Below, piece by piece: positions 26,493 through 39,299 of a stretch of DNA of 64,000 nucleotides. Each line of letters opens with the position of its first letter. The first letter of the stretch is position 1. The DNA is from Lates calcarifer (lineage: Eukaryota > Chordata > Actinopteri > Centropomidae). The position numbers and the translations under genes are program-made. The stretch spans positions 1,746,404-1,810,403 of the forward strand of contig NC_066849.1 in NCBI RefSeq assembly GCF_001640805.2, given 5' to 3'. A model generated the notes under the pieces. It searched no databases. It had not been told where the DNA came from and worked only from the letters and a program-made list of their open reading frames with translations.

Positions 26493-26765
26493 GTTGTCCC
26501 TACTTTCTGATATGACCCATAAGAGTTTGTACTTTGAGGCAGGAGATATGCCAGTGTGCTGAAAATCACTGTGACAAATACATAGCTAATCCTTTAATGA
26601 TGTGACAATGCTATAGTAAAGGGTTTGGTTATATTTAGGCACAAAGACAACCTAGGTTAGGTTTAGGGAAAGATGATGGTTTGTGTTTAAATAAGCACTT
26701 TCTAAGGTGAGAGGACCCTCTTTGTCATAGTTTTTAAAAATACATGGTTACATAGTTAAGACTTC
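26493..26765 (+). repeat. Dispersed 'GGTTAAAATAAGTACTTCC' repeat, copy 3
   Basis: TTGTCCCTACTTTCTGATATG then ACCCATAAGAG, GGTTAGGTTTAGGGAAAGAT, GTTTAAATAAGCACTTTCTA, and GAGAGGACCCTCTTTGTCAT. The central and left parts match copies 1 and 2. Confidence 0.5.
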
Positions 26766-28540
26766 CTCCCTACAGAGATTTTGTTGCTCTATAACGAAGG
26801 TCACCTGACTTCTCCTTTGCCCTGTCATAATTACCACAGCTACAAGTAACTATTATTATAATTATTATGTCCTTCAGCCTCTCACTTTGTCAGTCAACCT
26901 CTGCATATTGGCCAATCCTGACCAAGTGAGAGGCTGAGAGAAAATGCTTAATAGCCTGGATGAAGTGTAATACACTGCTTAGTGCTTTATTAAAGGTTTA
27001 GATTAGGGGCTGGAGAAACAAGAGTTGTGCACTAAATCCTGGAGCCTTGGAAGGCTTAAGGTGTGATGGGAGAGGTATGCAAAGTGTGTGGGCATGTGAG
27101 CTGGAGAGTGAGAGTAAGATAAGATGCCAAAATAAGATGGACAGAGGAGAGATAGATATTTAGAGAGATAGTTTTGGTGAGGATTAGTATTTAATAGGAA
27201 TCTGAGCTTCCTTTTAATAGTCTCTGTTTCTTGTATTTAGCTTACAATTCTCTCTGTGAGTGTGTGTGATATGGAATAGCCTCATTAAGACTCAGTGTTA
27301 AAGAAGTATCATCAGTATCCCATGTACCCCTCTATAGATCATTATTGTTCTCCCATGGCTTCATCACGACAGTACAAACTATACTAAACTATACTATACA
27401 TGAATCCATGATGATATTTAATAATTACAATTCACTGATTTATCCAAAGGCTACTCTCCAACTACCAGTTGTGGAACACTGATCTAATTTAAAATGAGAA
27501 GGTATACATTATGATGGAGTTTGACTTATGCTCCATTTTGTGCAACTGTGTTTCCTCCTGTTTTCCCTGTTTTCCACATTTTTGCAAATTCGGAGTAATT
27601 GCATTATTGCTCAACAGAGTCCCTATATTTAAATGTCTGTGTCTATCTAACATCTCATTTGTATATCAATACATTAGCATATAAATTTATGACCAAAGCA
27701 TACTGATGAGGATAATTTAATGTCAGACAACATGTGCCATGCCATTTATGTGCTTAACTGGGTGGAAAAGAAAAAAAGAAAAAAACACTTCCAGTGCATT
27801 TGTATTCCAAAGTAGGATGAAAATCCTATCACAGTGAAAACCTCTGTCCTATCCACATTAGTGTGTAAAACTACCTCTACATTGGCTCGAGGAAAGCCGA
27901 GAAAAAATGAAAATGGAAGGAGCTTCCTGCATGAAGTGAACAATGTTTTATTAAAAACCTTAGGAAGACCACTAACCTTGAAATATCTATATATTTCCAC
28001 ATTTTGTGCGCACATTATAAGCTTTAATAAGCTTTCCTTAATATTTTCTTTTTGTTGTTTCTCCACCCTTTGTTGTGATAAATGTATATTTATACAGCAT
28101 CCACATAAAGAGGCTCTTTGTTGATTGGAATATGAAGATAATACAAATTATTGACACACTGTGTTTTTACTATTTATCTTTTTTTATACTGTGCACTAGA
28201 ATCTGAGTTTAAATGTACAGTCGTTTTATAGTTTTTGAGTATTTTGTTCAATTATTTGGTTCAGCACCAATTTCCTCTTAGGATAAAAGATTAGCTCATA
28301 ATTAGTTTTAAGCATCTGCTGTAGCTGTTACTTTATTATAGCATAATTTTGTCAGTTTTTTTCAGTATTGCAGACAAGGCTTATGTCACTGTGGTTAAGA
28401 GGAAGAGAGGAAGACAGAGCAATAGACTAGTAATGCTTGTTATCCATACAGGTCTCAACATATGATGGTATCACATAGTCAAGAGCGTGGGCTCACTGAG
28501 ATGGCTTCCATGGCAACAACAGAATTACCTGTAGGACAGT

Positions 28541-28541
28541 A

Positions 28542-28579
<38 letters not shown>
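28541..28579. repeat. (GT)n microsatellite
   Basis: Pure GT run. Confidence 0.97.
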
Positions 28580-28581
<2 letters not shown>

Positions 28582-30869
28582 TAAGAGAATGAGTAATGAG
28601 CTGTTCAGATCTTTCAGAGATTCACTTACAACACACTCCAAGACACTCCAAATGAAAGCTTCACATCTATCTCTTCCTCTCTCAATCTACTCAGGCCATA
28701 CACTTCCTATTCTCTGTTCTTATTCAGTTCATTTGCCAAGTTGAATAATGATAATAACAGAATTGTCAAAGTGGTTGACAGTACATTAAACATATGCATC
28801 ACAAACAATGAAAGAAATAGGCTGTTAATTTCTCAAGTTGTTGGTTGATTTAAATTATGTTCATATAATTCATATTATAATAATTTGACCATTCAGGTGT
28901 TTGACAAAGTCTTGAATTGTCTTACTTTTAAGATTTTACTTCTTAAATGTCTTATTTTGTATATTTTCATACAACACCTACCCACTATTTAATCAATCCA
29001 GGATAGAGCTGGTGTCATATAAACTGTGGGAAATGAAGTCCCTTAACAATTACTTTTCTGGTGTCATGTTTCAGATCTTCATTAGCTGTGCTAGAGTTAT
29101 TTCATTTAAACTGGACTTTAATTCATTTCCTACTGCATTAGAGATATCTCCAGTGTGCTTAAAGCTCCCCTCCAGAAACATTTTAAAGTATGTAAAAATA
29201 CTTAATATTTTGTCTCTCTGCCATTGATATTTTGTTTAACATGGTTTCCCCTTATAAAATGTAGTTGCATCTTTTGTTTGTTTATGTCAGTTATTAGCTT
29301 GGTAGCTTGTAGCTAACTGGCAGTGGCTGACACAACGTTGTACAAATGCAAACTTTCCCTCTCTGTACGGACAAGTCTGCTTTGCACCGGGCATTTCAGC
29401 TTTTATTTGCCCCACCCTGCAAGTTCATTGGTTCCTTAGGTATGTGATGTATGATACCTGTCTGAAGGTTTGTTTTTGAGATTGTCACTAATACACAAGT
29501 GCAAATACAAATACTCGGTCATGGCGCTGACTGCTTATTTTGCTCACGTCTTATATCAAATAGAAGAGAAGTTAAGAAGATTAAAAAGATTCTCATTGGA
29601 TGGGATCTTTAAATTTCAAATCTAAATACCCTAAAAGCCTTTGTACCTTTATGTGATCTAATGTCCTGTGTTCAGATAAATGTAGGAGGCAAAGAGTAAG
29701 TAGATTACTTTTTTAGCAGATGTCCAGATTGGGTCAGAGAATTATGGTTTTAGATTAAATCCTTGAGAGAGGAACATCTGAATGTTTCAGGGTAAAATGA
29801 TACTTGATTGCTGACAAGTACACTGGGAGATTTCTGGTATGGGTATAGGCTGTGGTGCTACTGCAGACATCATGTCAGTGTCTAGCACAAACAATATAGA
29901 ATCTGAACGCTGAGGACAGTAAGTATATTAATCTGCTGTGACAACTACTGCAGTGATTATGTGGCATAGATAAAGAAGGAGTGTTGCAATACTTACCATC
30001 CCAGGGTGGATGGGGGTGGTAGCTCTGGGCCTCCTGAATCATTCAGAGGGAGCTGTACTGGGATTATGGATATTTATTATTCCAGGCACATATATAAGAT
30101 GGCGTCAGGGGTGCACAATTTCCTCTTGCACCCCTGCATTCAGAGTAAGGCACATTAAAGCCAGTGTGCATGTGCAAGTTTTGTGTTATTGTAGCATCTT
30201 TCAAATTATTCTAATGGTTTAAGATTTAGTCCCGTAGAAAGTGTGTCTACTCCAGAGCTTGACCAGTGCTGGATTTTTGGTGCAGATGAACACATACACA
30301 TACACACACTAGGTTGTTGGTCCATTTGTTGTAGATGTAATTGGTTTTGCTCTGTGTTTTACTGTTTCTTTATTGTTCACCTGCCATGGACTACAAATGG
30401 AAATTAAATAAATGTTAATGTTACTCTCTGTTTGCTGGATGTGTAAATAAGTAACAATTTCCTTTATTATAAGGTTTTAAAATGTGTTTAATATTCTGTT
30501 GACAGCAGGTTTTGTTGACTCAAGTGACCAGAAACAGTAATGCAGCTTTAAAATTCACCCGGAATCTTTGAGTATCAAACACTGGCTTATTAAACCAAGC
30601 CAGATTTTCCAGGCTTCAAAATATCTCATGGAAAGGAATAAAATGTATAACCAATTTATGATCAAAAAATCCATTTTTTTTTAAAGATTTAGATTTAGGG
30701 TGATTGCATATTTACATAGAATTTACATGATTTTTCTTCCTGTATTTGTGAAGAACATGAATGAAGTCCGAACAACTAATACAATTATCTAAATTAATAT
30801 TGATTTACTGTAGTTTAACTGCAACCAATCTACTGCATACTGTAGTGAAACTACAGAAGAGGTAACTCT

Positions 30870-31220
30870 CTACCAGTAGTCGTGTGTTTATTTGTGTGTG
30901 ACAGTTCATGTCTGTTAAGGAAGGCTCAAGTCACTTGGGAGACCCATACTCGACACGCAAGCATACAAAGATGCAACAGAGATCAATGGTGCCGGAGAGG
31001 CTTGCAGTCGATGTGTAGTGCGGTGTATTCTGCAACGATTTCCTGCCGACATTTTAATGTATCTATAGGACAGGTCGATGAGCACGCCGGGAAGAATTCT
31101 ATATTTCTGCCTGATGAACTACTTAATCATCTCGGGGATGGTCGGCTGAGTGAGAAAAATCCATATCCATTTTACCTTTTGTCTTTCATTGGCCACTGCC
31201 TGTTAGGTCATCAAAAAATA
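30870..31220. promoter_or_regulatory. Unique CpG-containing block, possible conserved element D
   Basis: A stretch with many CpGs in an AT-rich intron: ACTCGACACGCAAGC, GTGCCGGAGAGG, GCAGTCGATG, GCACGCCGGGAAG, AATCATCTCGGGGATGGTCG. It has a 132-codon frame (30882) whose product matches nothing I know, and no convincing splice pair. CpG retention suggests selection or low methylation. Confidence 0.4.
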
Positions 31221-33326
31221 GACAGAGGAGTGAGAGGGAAAGGGAGGGAGGGAGCGGCGACAGTGGGTGAGAAAGTATAGCTCAGTGTAGACAATGAGAA
31301 TTAGTTGTAGATCATAATTTACAAAAAAGAAAAGCAACACGGAGCTATAATTCTTACTGTATGACAGTCACACCCATTTTATTTTGCAATACTGAGACTT
31401 GTTTAAAATTGTACTAGGATTCATGGGACTTGCACAGAATGCAAAATACATATCTGACTGTCTTGTCCTTCCAAGTCATTTTGTGGCAGTGCTAAAAGTT
31501 CAAACTAAACAGGAAAAATCAGCATTTACAAAGTTCTTCACCACCTTTTACTCAAGTCAAAGTATTTATCATTGTCCATAGCACTTTCATCTTCACCTAG
31601 CTGCAGTTTTGCGCTGTATTACCCTTTTAATATAACCTCAATCCTTTCATATTCAGTCAGTTTTTAGTTGAATAATTTAATCAATCTTTTGAAAACTAAT
31701 TTCAAATAAGATTGCATTAAAGCGATTTTAGGCTAAAAGATCTGATACTGAATATTAGCCACAGAATGCAGCCTTAAGTACCAACATATAATCTGAACTG
31801 GTTAACAAAGCTGCTATTGTCTGGGGGAAAAAAGCAGCCTCATAAATTACTCTACAATACTTACTGTAGGTGAGGGTAAGAACAAGGAAGGAAAATGTGA
31901 AACAGATGGAGAAAGACTGATTGGCTGTAAATGTAATTGTGCTTTATCTTTTGTCACTAATTAGGATTTTTGTGCATAATTTGCTTGCCTATAAATCTGC
32001 TTTTTAGAAGATGGATGGAAGCCTTGCATTTTGAAGGCCACTAATTTCTGAGAAGGTGCTCCTTTTGTGTCAAGTGAAACAAACAAAAAGACAGACACAT
32101 CTAGCAGAGCTTTCTATTAAGTGAAGTACTGCCATTGTCTGCTGTAATGCCACTTTTTCACTCTGCCTACAACCCTCCTCGCTTCACTCTACCATGACCC
32201 CACCTTGCCCATTTTTACTTCCTCACCTTCATTGTGTGGCCACCTTCTTCTCCATTTCTTTTCCCCACCTTATGTTTTTAATCATGCTGTCTCCCTTCCT
32301 TTCATTCATCTTCTCACTCTCACACACCTCTCATTCTCGCCTTTCTGTGTCAATTGTCTTTTTATCACCCTCAACAGAGTTTGTCTGTTTGGGTACTATT
32401 CAGAGTACATATTGGTAAAAGGCCAGACATTCACTAAACTGCTTGGAAATGGAGCTGGCAGTGGGAAGAGTGCCATAGTTATTTAACTGTTTTGTGTCAT
32501 TGTGCTGCTCATGCTCTTATTCTAACATGGTTTATCTCTTTATCTCTTGTGGGCATTTGATAGCAGGGGAACCTGAAAGGGCTTTGTTTCATGAGGGAAA
32601 AAAGTCAGTTTTGTAGATAAATGTGAACATGGGTACAGCCCTACCAAATCTCAACTAATTTGGTCTTTCTATCCGGACAATATATTTGTTTAAGCTGTCA
32701 ATAGTTTGTAAATTGAGATGTGTTTTTTATGTCATTAATATTGCATTACATTTAATGCCACTAACACAAACATACATACATTGCGGTTTGTGCAGTTGTG
32801 TACTTTTACTGTTAAATTTAGTGTAAATTGTTAAATAGTTTTTACAATACATTTTTCAGAGAGATTTATCTACCCAACAATATGCAGTGAAATTAGCTCT
32901 ACTTGGATTTACTATGACATTAAAATGTTAAACAACATGTGTCAGTCAGACGGTAATACAGAACATGACAAGAGCAAAGCAGGGAGTTTGTTGTAGTTTT
33001 AAGAGTGAGAAAATCCACATTAGGGTTGTGGGGTTGTTGGGGTGGATGGATGGATTAACAAAGGTCAGGGGTTAATGAGTCTAACCATGGCGATAGCACT
33101 GCTGACCAAAAAAGCAAAGACTAGTCAGGTATGTGTAAGCTACACTGTACCTCTTGCCCTAACTAATGAATTTGCTGATTTACCAGCCAGATCAGCCCCA
33201 GGAGTTTGGATGGATTAGCAGACATTCTCCACAAAGTAGTTTTGCAAGCAAGTTAACATTAGAAAGCATTAGCTAGGTAGCTAAAACCATAGTATCACAA
33301 TAAATTTCACAGAAATGTTATCTTAC

Positions 33327-33421
33327 CTGTTCAATAGGAGAGCCAGGTTGGGGTCAGTTTTGATCCCCAAAGCCAAGCGAAGGTCCCTCCAAGAATCAAA
33401 TGCCATGTAGATATTGACCAT
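33327..33421 (-). pseudogene. Short coding-like exon, WRDLRLALG type
   Basis: On the minus strand an ATG in good context (AAAACTATGG) opens 31 codons plus two bases, reading MVNIYMAFDSWRDLRLALG then IKTDPNLALLLN, ending at an ACAG|GTAAGA donor. The pattern WRxLRxALGxKTDxxLAxLL recalls an N-terminal module seen in some teleost zinc-finger or transposon-derived genes. That link is from memory and uncertain. No second exon was found downstream on this strand. It lies 2.3 kb from the THAP fragment on the same strand, and the two might be parts of one dead gene. Confidence 0.35.
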
Positions 33422-34139
33422 AGTTTTCCTTCAGTGTTGCTCCAAAATGAAATGGGCTTCCTGAGAGGACTTTGTGTTGGAGAAATGGTGGAGGACTCCA
33501 TTCCAGAGGTAACAATAGTGCACTGTCAAATAGTGCAATACATTTTCAGGCTGCTGAACTAGTAATGTGTTTTTATATAACATCAGCATTATTACAATTA
33601 GATTTCTATAGAACAGAGAGTTGGTTACTCTATATGACCACTCCTTCCCCTTTTTTATCCAAAACTTCTTGCTTTGCTATTCAGATGATGATAGAAATCT
33701 GATTTGAAAACATTCAATATATTATGTAAATATGATTATAATATGGTGAACTTAAAATCCAGACTTTATATTTAAAACAACAAACTAAACCAACTTTAAT
33801 TTAAGCCCAAGGTCCACTTTCTAGACTAGGCTGATTAGGGCTGAAAGATGCAGCTGAGTTCTGAAAGAGCACCAATGAGGGACTGTACAAAAATGAATAC
33901 ATTAAAAAAATATACTTATTATTTTGATATGGTGTTAAGGGATGTTTAATATTTGGATGGCTTAACTTACTACTTAAATGTGCATTGAGTGACTTAATTG
34001 ATTTTGTAATTAGTAAAAGAGCCATAGCCAGGTTATATAAACCAGTAAAAGTAATCCAGAGGATTATTTTACTATTTGACATTCCTAGCAAGTAGCCTGT
34101 AATTTTGAAACAGATTATATTTCTTAAAGTGTTATTTGA

Positions 34140-34345
34140 TTGATTTGGAATCGTTGCTTTAATTGGCTGTGCTCATTGAGCCAGGACCAGTTTAAAAGGA
34201 GGAGATCAATTAGCCAGCCCTTAATGCTGACGCTATTGACTGATATGCAAACAGAGGGCATTGATTGGGCTTCAGGCTGGGCTGTTGCATTTCTACCCAA
34301 ACCGCAAGCACCAACCATTAGTCAGAGAGAAGTGAGCCAGTGGCA
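34140..34345. promoter_or_regulatory. Unique block, possible conserved element E
   Basis: Contains GCTTTAATTGGCTG, GATCAATTAGCC, the POU/octamer-like ATATGCAAAC and a RUNX-like AACCGCAA. Frames across it are short and unrecognised. Confidence 0.3.
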
Positions 34346-35278
34346 GCCAGGAGGGAGGTAACTGGATTAGATGTTGCTGATATTTGTCTTGGATCACCTA
34401 TCAGATCCAGTTGGTGTGGTCCAGTTTTAAAATGATGTGTACATATGGTTCTCCTTGACCACAGTTTGTTGGTATAGTTTTATTTTTTCATGGCAGATGC
34501 AGTATGTGATTCATGTGGCATGTGAGGAGCATATGTAAAACAGGCCTTACTCTGACTGCAGGGAACTGCTAACCTACCAAGGGAAGTTCACTAGAATGGT
34601 TTCTAAAGGGGATTAGTGTATCACGATGGTCTAAATGCTGTCTCAAGACAAGAATTCATCTCCTGTGGGGGGAAAAAAAAAAAAAAAAACTTAGTCTGGA
34701 AGTGGATAAATGTACAGATACTTCACATTAGCTACAAATCTCAGTACAGCAGCTTTGACTAAAATGTATCTGATTCCCTGACACACGTTGTCCTATCTGT
34801 GGATTGTTGAGGAGATAGTGCTTTGCTGCTAAGCCTGTGCTGCGTGTCTGAAGATAGATGAGCTAGATTTGTCATTCAGCCAGTGCACCTATAATTACAC
34901 AGAGGAATTATGGCTGCACAGTAAAATTACTGACTGAATAATAAGCAGAATTGCAAACACTAAGATTCATTTCACAGGTGCTTCATGCTTAACCAACAGC
35001 TAATTGAGTGTGGGGCGTAGTTTTCTGAACAAAGCCTCGGCATTGAACACATTACTTGAGATAAAATGCCATTAGAAAATGTCCATGGGTGCGAACAGAT
35101 TATAATATCAACACAAATAAATACATGTAATTCTTGAAGGCCTCTACAGCCATGGTCCAACATAAATGTTTTTACTTATTTTACCAGTCTTCTCAAGTGT
35201 GCACTGTCTATGGAGATTGATATTTTCCTTAATCTTCTGTTGGCTTCCATCATCAGTTATTATTACTGTGTTTCCTTT

Positions 35279-35440
35279 AAGGGTCACTGGCTAGAGCCAG
35301 TCCCAGCTGACACTGGATGGGAGGCGGGGTACACCCTGGATGGACAGTCTATTGCAGGACTAACATATGTTTAAAAAAAAAAAAAAACCTTTCACACTCA
35401 CATTCATCCTATCATCCTATGACTATCCTATGAGTAATTT
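35279..35440 (+). repeat. Dispersed fish repeat, middle part with poly-A insertion
   Basis: GGGTCACTGGCTAGAGCCAG, CCCAGCTGACACTGGATGGG, GGCGGGGTACACCCTGGATG, CAGTCTATTGCAGGACTAAC, then a 15-A run and TTTCACACTCACATTCATCC. It overlaps in content with the copy at 18571 and extends it to the right. Confidence 0.6.
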
Positions 35441-35582
35441 CTGCTCCTGCTAGCTTAACACATATTATGTATATATACTGAATATAGCGTCATTTCAACC
35501 TAGTGCCACTTCATGGCAAGATTTTTCTTTCTAATCAAAATTACAAGGTTAGAGGAAGGTCTGTTGTGGATTGGCAAATGTA

Positions 35583-35732
35583 TTAAAAATTTTCAGATTT
35601 AGTTACATGTGTCTGTTGAAACTGCATTAGAAAGTACTGTTTCACATTCTCTTTCCCCTTCAGCAGTCTGTAAAAACCTCTGCCTGAATTCTTTCTGTCT
35701 GTACAGTCGATTACACAGCAGCTCTCAACCAT
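35583..35732 (-). pseudogene. THAP-domain fragment
   Basis: Reading leftward from 35732, MVESCCVIDCTDRKNSGRGFY then RLLKGKEN matches the start of a THAP zinc finger: Met at once followed by C-x4-C, then the FYRLPKG-like strand. THAP is a C2CH DNA-binding domain of about 90 residues found in cellular THAP proteins and P-element transposases. After about 28 residues the similarity decays. The expected WL-x-A helix and the later C-x2-H pair are absent and a stop follows at residue 50. It is either the first exon of a split domain, without a clear donor, or a decayed copy. I favour a decayed copy. Confidence 0.5.
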
Positions 35733-36148
35733 TTTAGCAGTTTTACCCATGGTTTTCCATGCAAGTGCATCAGTGGCAGATGCTGATTGTTCCATGTTTG
35801 CCACTCTGGGGGCGATGCTCAGTTGCCAGTTTATTAAATACATGTGGTGCTTGCTTCTGGACTAGTGGTTAATATGTATACTATCTTATGGCATCTTCCC
35901 CAGTTTTATGCTGGCATGTTTCCCGTCTAAATTCATGTTATCAGTTGTGAAGTGAAATGATCTAAATGGATCAATAGGGACGTCTACCTAAAATGAATTC
36001 AGTGCAATAAAAAAGCTCCACAATGCAACACAGTAATTTCTTGCTTATGAAGGTTTTATTCATGATTACTCATTATATATTTATAATAATTTATAACAAT
36101 ATTTAGTCTGACATGGATTAGACAAGATATTAGAACTACTTCTCAATA

Positions 36149-36176
36149 CTTCACAATACAAACTTCACAATACAAA
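36149..36176. repeat. Perfect 14-bp tandem duplication
   Basis: CTTCACAATACAAA occurs twice in a row. Confidence 0.85.
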
Positions 36177-37779
36177 TTTCATCCTCCAAAATGATCATGA
36201 AGTTGAATCAACACCTCTCTAAAACAGTTTCAACAAAAAACTGGGCATTGTAACTTTCATAAAGGTTGGATTTATTGCAGTGCTGTTGTACTAAAATGCA
36301 TTAGTTTTGGTTAAGTGGAGTTAATTGACGACTGAGTGTAAGTTAAGTATTTCTTGTCCTTATCATCACCTGAATCTTAAGGAACATGGTTTAAGTGGTA
36401 AAGATGAAGAAATCATTCCAGCTCATGTTTATGCTAAATCTATATGGTTTCATAAGGGATAATATAATGGATCTACATAATTGGAAATGTGAGTGTGCTC
36501 TGCATTCTTTTAACTGAGCTACGATAGTCACAAATTGTTTTATTGAAAACTCTAAGAGAATGTTTTATGAACATACAAACCTGTCATGCAGATTTTTTAA
36601 ACAACACAGACCTATAGATGAGTGCATCCTATTCTGTCAGTCTTCTGCTGTAACATACATATCAAAGAAGAAATGATGAGCATTCGCTTGACTAAACTAC
36701 CAGCACAGCAGAGAGCAGTAAATAAACATCCAATTCTGCAAACTGTGGCACTGTAGACTATAAAAGCAGTTGTAGTTTTTATCAGTCCTTTATGCTCCTT
36801 ATCTTCTTTTTAGTCATGACAAGAATATATATTCCTGTCTTTTGATTTTATGTTTTCTAAAGCTATCTCTTCTCATTTTCTGTCTGCCTCATTATCATCC
36901 TTCCCTCCTCTCTCCTACCTCTTCCTGTTTTAAAAATAAATAGAGCAAGTGAGAAAGAAAAGGATGTAAAATGGTCCTCCAGGGTGTTTCCTGCTTTGCT
37001 TTGGTAATGTCTCCTGCTCCTGCTGTCGGGAAATACTGTAAATTGAGATTTTAGCCTCCAACAAGGGATGTTAAGGCAAGGTAAATCAAATAAAACAACA
37101 AAGCACTTTCTTCTCTTTTTATTAGAGAAATACAATAGAAATTAAATTAATTAGTTGCAAAAATATGGGTTTGAAAAAAAAAATCATGTTATTGATATAT
37201 GATGTGGTATGGAGTGGTACAAACCTTACCTCTTGGTCTTTTAAAGTTGGATTTACTGGACTTAACATTTTTACCCCCAGTTTTCCACTTAATATGTCTT
37301 ATAATTGTAATTGTCAGTTGAGTATGTCTTTAAAACTCCAATTAGCTTTATTTGTATTTACATAATAACCAATATGTTCACTGGCAATCAATCAGTTTTG
37401 AGTTTACCAGTCTAATCTAATGACATTTAGTTTTGTGTTTTATTCTGGACTGAAACACCTGCACTGTCACTGAGTCTGATGTTTAAGTCAATAAATGAGT
37501 GCATTTCTGTTCTACTTCACTGGCACAATTCATTTGGCTAATTTGTGGCATTTAGTCTTTTGCAGTCCTTCATGTTTTTTTCACTTTATAGGAAAAAGTT
37601 GGCAATATTCTATACATATTATTATCTCATATCAACAATATGGAAGCCTTTCTGTCAGTGTTTTCAGACTTCTCTGTTTGTGACTGTCAGTACCAAGTCT
37701 ACTGGTTCCTACTGAAAATGAAAATGCCATGAAGATATTATTTTTTATTATTATCATTATTATTGTTGTTGTTGGTGGT

Positions 37780-37780
<1 letters not shown>

Positions 37781-37814
<34 letters not shown>
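37781..37814. repeat. T34 homopolymer
   Basis: Uninterrupted T run preceded by (ATT)n and (GTT)n. The length may be an assembly estimate. Confidence 0.9.
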
Positions 37815-37817
<3 letters not shown>

Positions 37818-39299
37818 AATTTTGTGTGAAAGTTATATCAGTTTTTATATGTCAGAAATGTCTGAGAGGAAGCCTGTCTGTTTAGCTTTTAGTGTAGGAA
37901 AAATCAGCACCAAGCAAGATGACAGGTTGTTGTGTCATAAACGATTTAAAACAAAAAGCTTTCTAATTTGAAATACTCCTTGAGAGTATGCATTTCACAA
38001 CATATCCACTGCCCTGACCCTTCCACCTCAACAGTTTGACCCCAGCTTGCTCTGCTTTTCCTTTCCACTGCAAAGCAAATGACTTCCAAAGTCCTCATCG
38101 TTCCCCCCACAGCCAGTGCTGATTTAGAGAGCTAGAAAGAGCCAGGCCTGGGATGGATAGATGAAATATTGATGAAAAGCTAAATGTGTGATTTGTAGCG
38201 TGGCATCAAAGGCATCTGCTTCACTGGGGCAGTGAGGGGAGAGTGGGAAAGAGGAGGGAAGAAGGGACGACTGATACAGAAACTGACAAGATACACAGAT
38301 CCATATGAACGTATACATATGCAACACGCAGTGCACAGACGATGACAAGAAATGAGCAAATTCAGTTATTCGACAGCACATAATATCATGTTGCAGTATG
38401 TGTTTGTTGTTTTTTTTTTTTTTTTTTTAAATTATATATACCTTACATTACCACAACAAATCCAAATAGCCCACAGAATAAGAGGCAAAATTCCAAAATT
38501 ATTCATTTAGCATTTTTAAACAAGGACATTTAATATCTTGTACATCACAGCTGTCATCTAATTTTACCAGCACTGACACTAACAGACTTAAAATCACTAC
38601 TACTACCCTAACAAAATGTCAGAAAAGCCAAGCATCTGGAATACCCTCAAAATTAGTGAACATGACCCCCCAAATGTCACAGACAAAATAAAAAGAGCAA
38701 AATCTACAGCGAGTGTCACTTGGAAACTGTAAGTAACAGCTTAGCCGACTTGTAATTGCTAGAATTTTCTTTTTTTCTATTATGGCTGATGGTGTTTATG
38801 CTGAGTGCAACCTGCATGCCATCCCTCTGCCCACTTGGACTCATTTTATTGGTGTCATATTCTTTATTATTTCCTTACCTCAGGCTTTAAAATTTCAGTT
38901 TGAAATTAAGTTGTATTAAAAGCATAATCTGTCGAAGTGCGTGGATCGCCTCACTGGGAAAATCTTAAACTGAACACTGCCAGGCTTTCTCCCTCCAAAC
39001 AAGAGAGTGCATCTCAGTCTAGCTGGTGAGAACTCCTTTATCCAAACTCACCTACTGGTTATATATGATGAACATCTGTAGCTAAAATCATCACAAGTGA
39101 TCATTTTTGATTATTTGGTTCATCATTAGACTTGAATTTGGACTTTTGACAAATTGTTAACTGTTGTTTCATTATTTCATAGACAATAGAAATGATACAT
39201 TGAAAAGATAATTGATGACAAAGTTGATGACTTATTGGCACAAAGCCTTATCTGTTTTTCACAACATAACATTGTAAACTGATTCAAACAGTTGATTTA

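Larger units (their letters stand above)
20530..30869. other. Intron, mostly featureless
   Basis: Holds the hairpin at 24245, the AAAAC tract, GT tracts and one dispersed repeat copy (26493). Otherwise AT-rich DNA without recognisable genes or transposon coding sequence. Confidence 0.65.
35850..39299. other. Intron, no gene seen
   Basis: AT-rich sequence with the 14-bp duplication, the T34 run and a T20 run at 38409-38428. Nothing else was supported. Confidence 0.65.
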
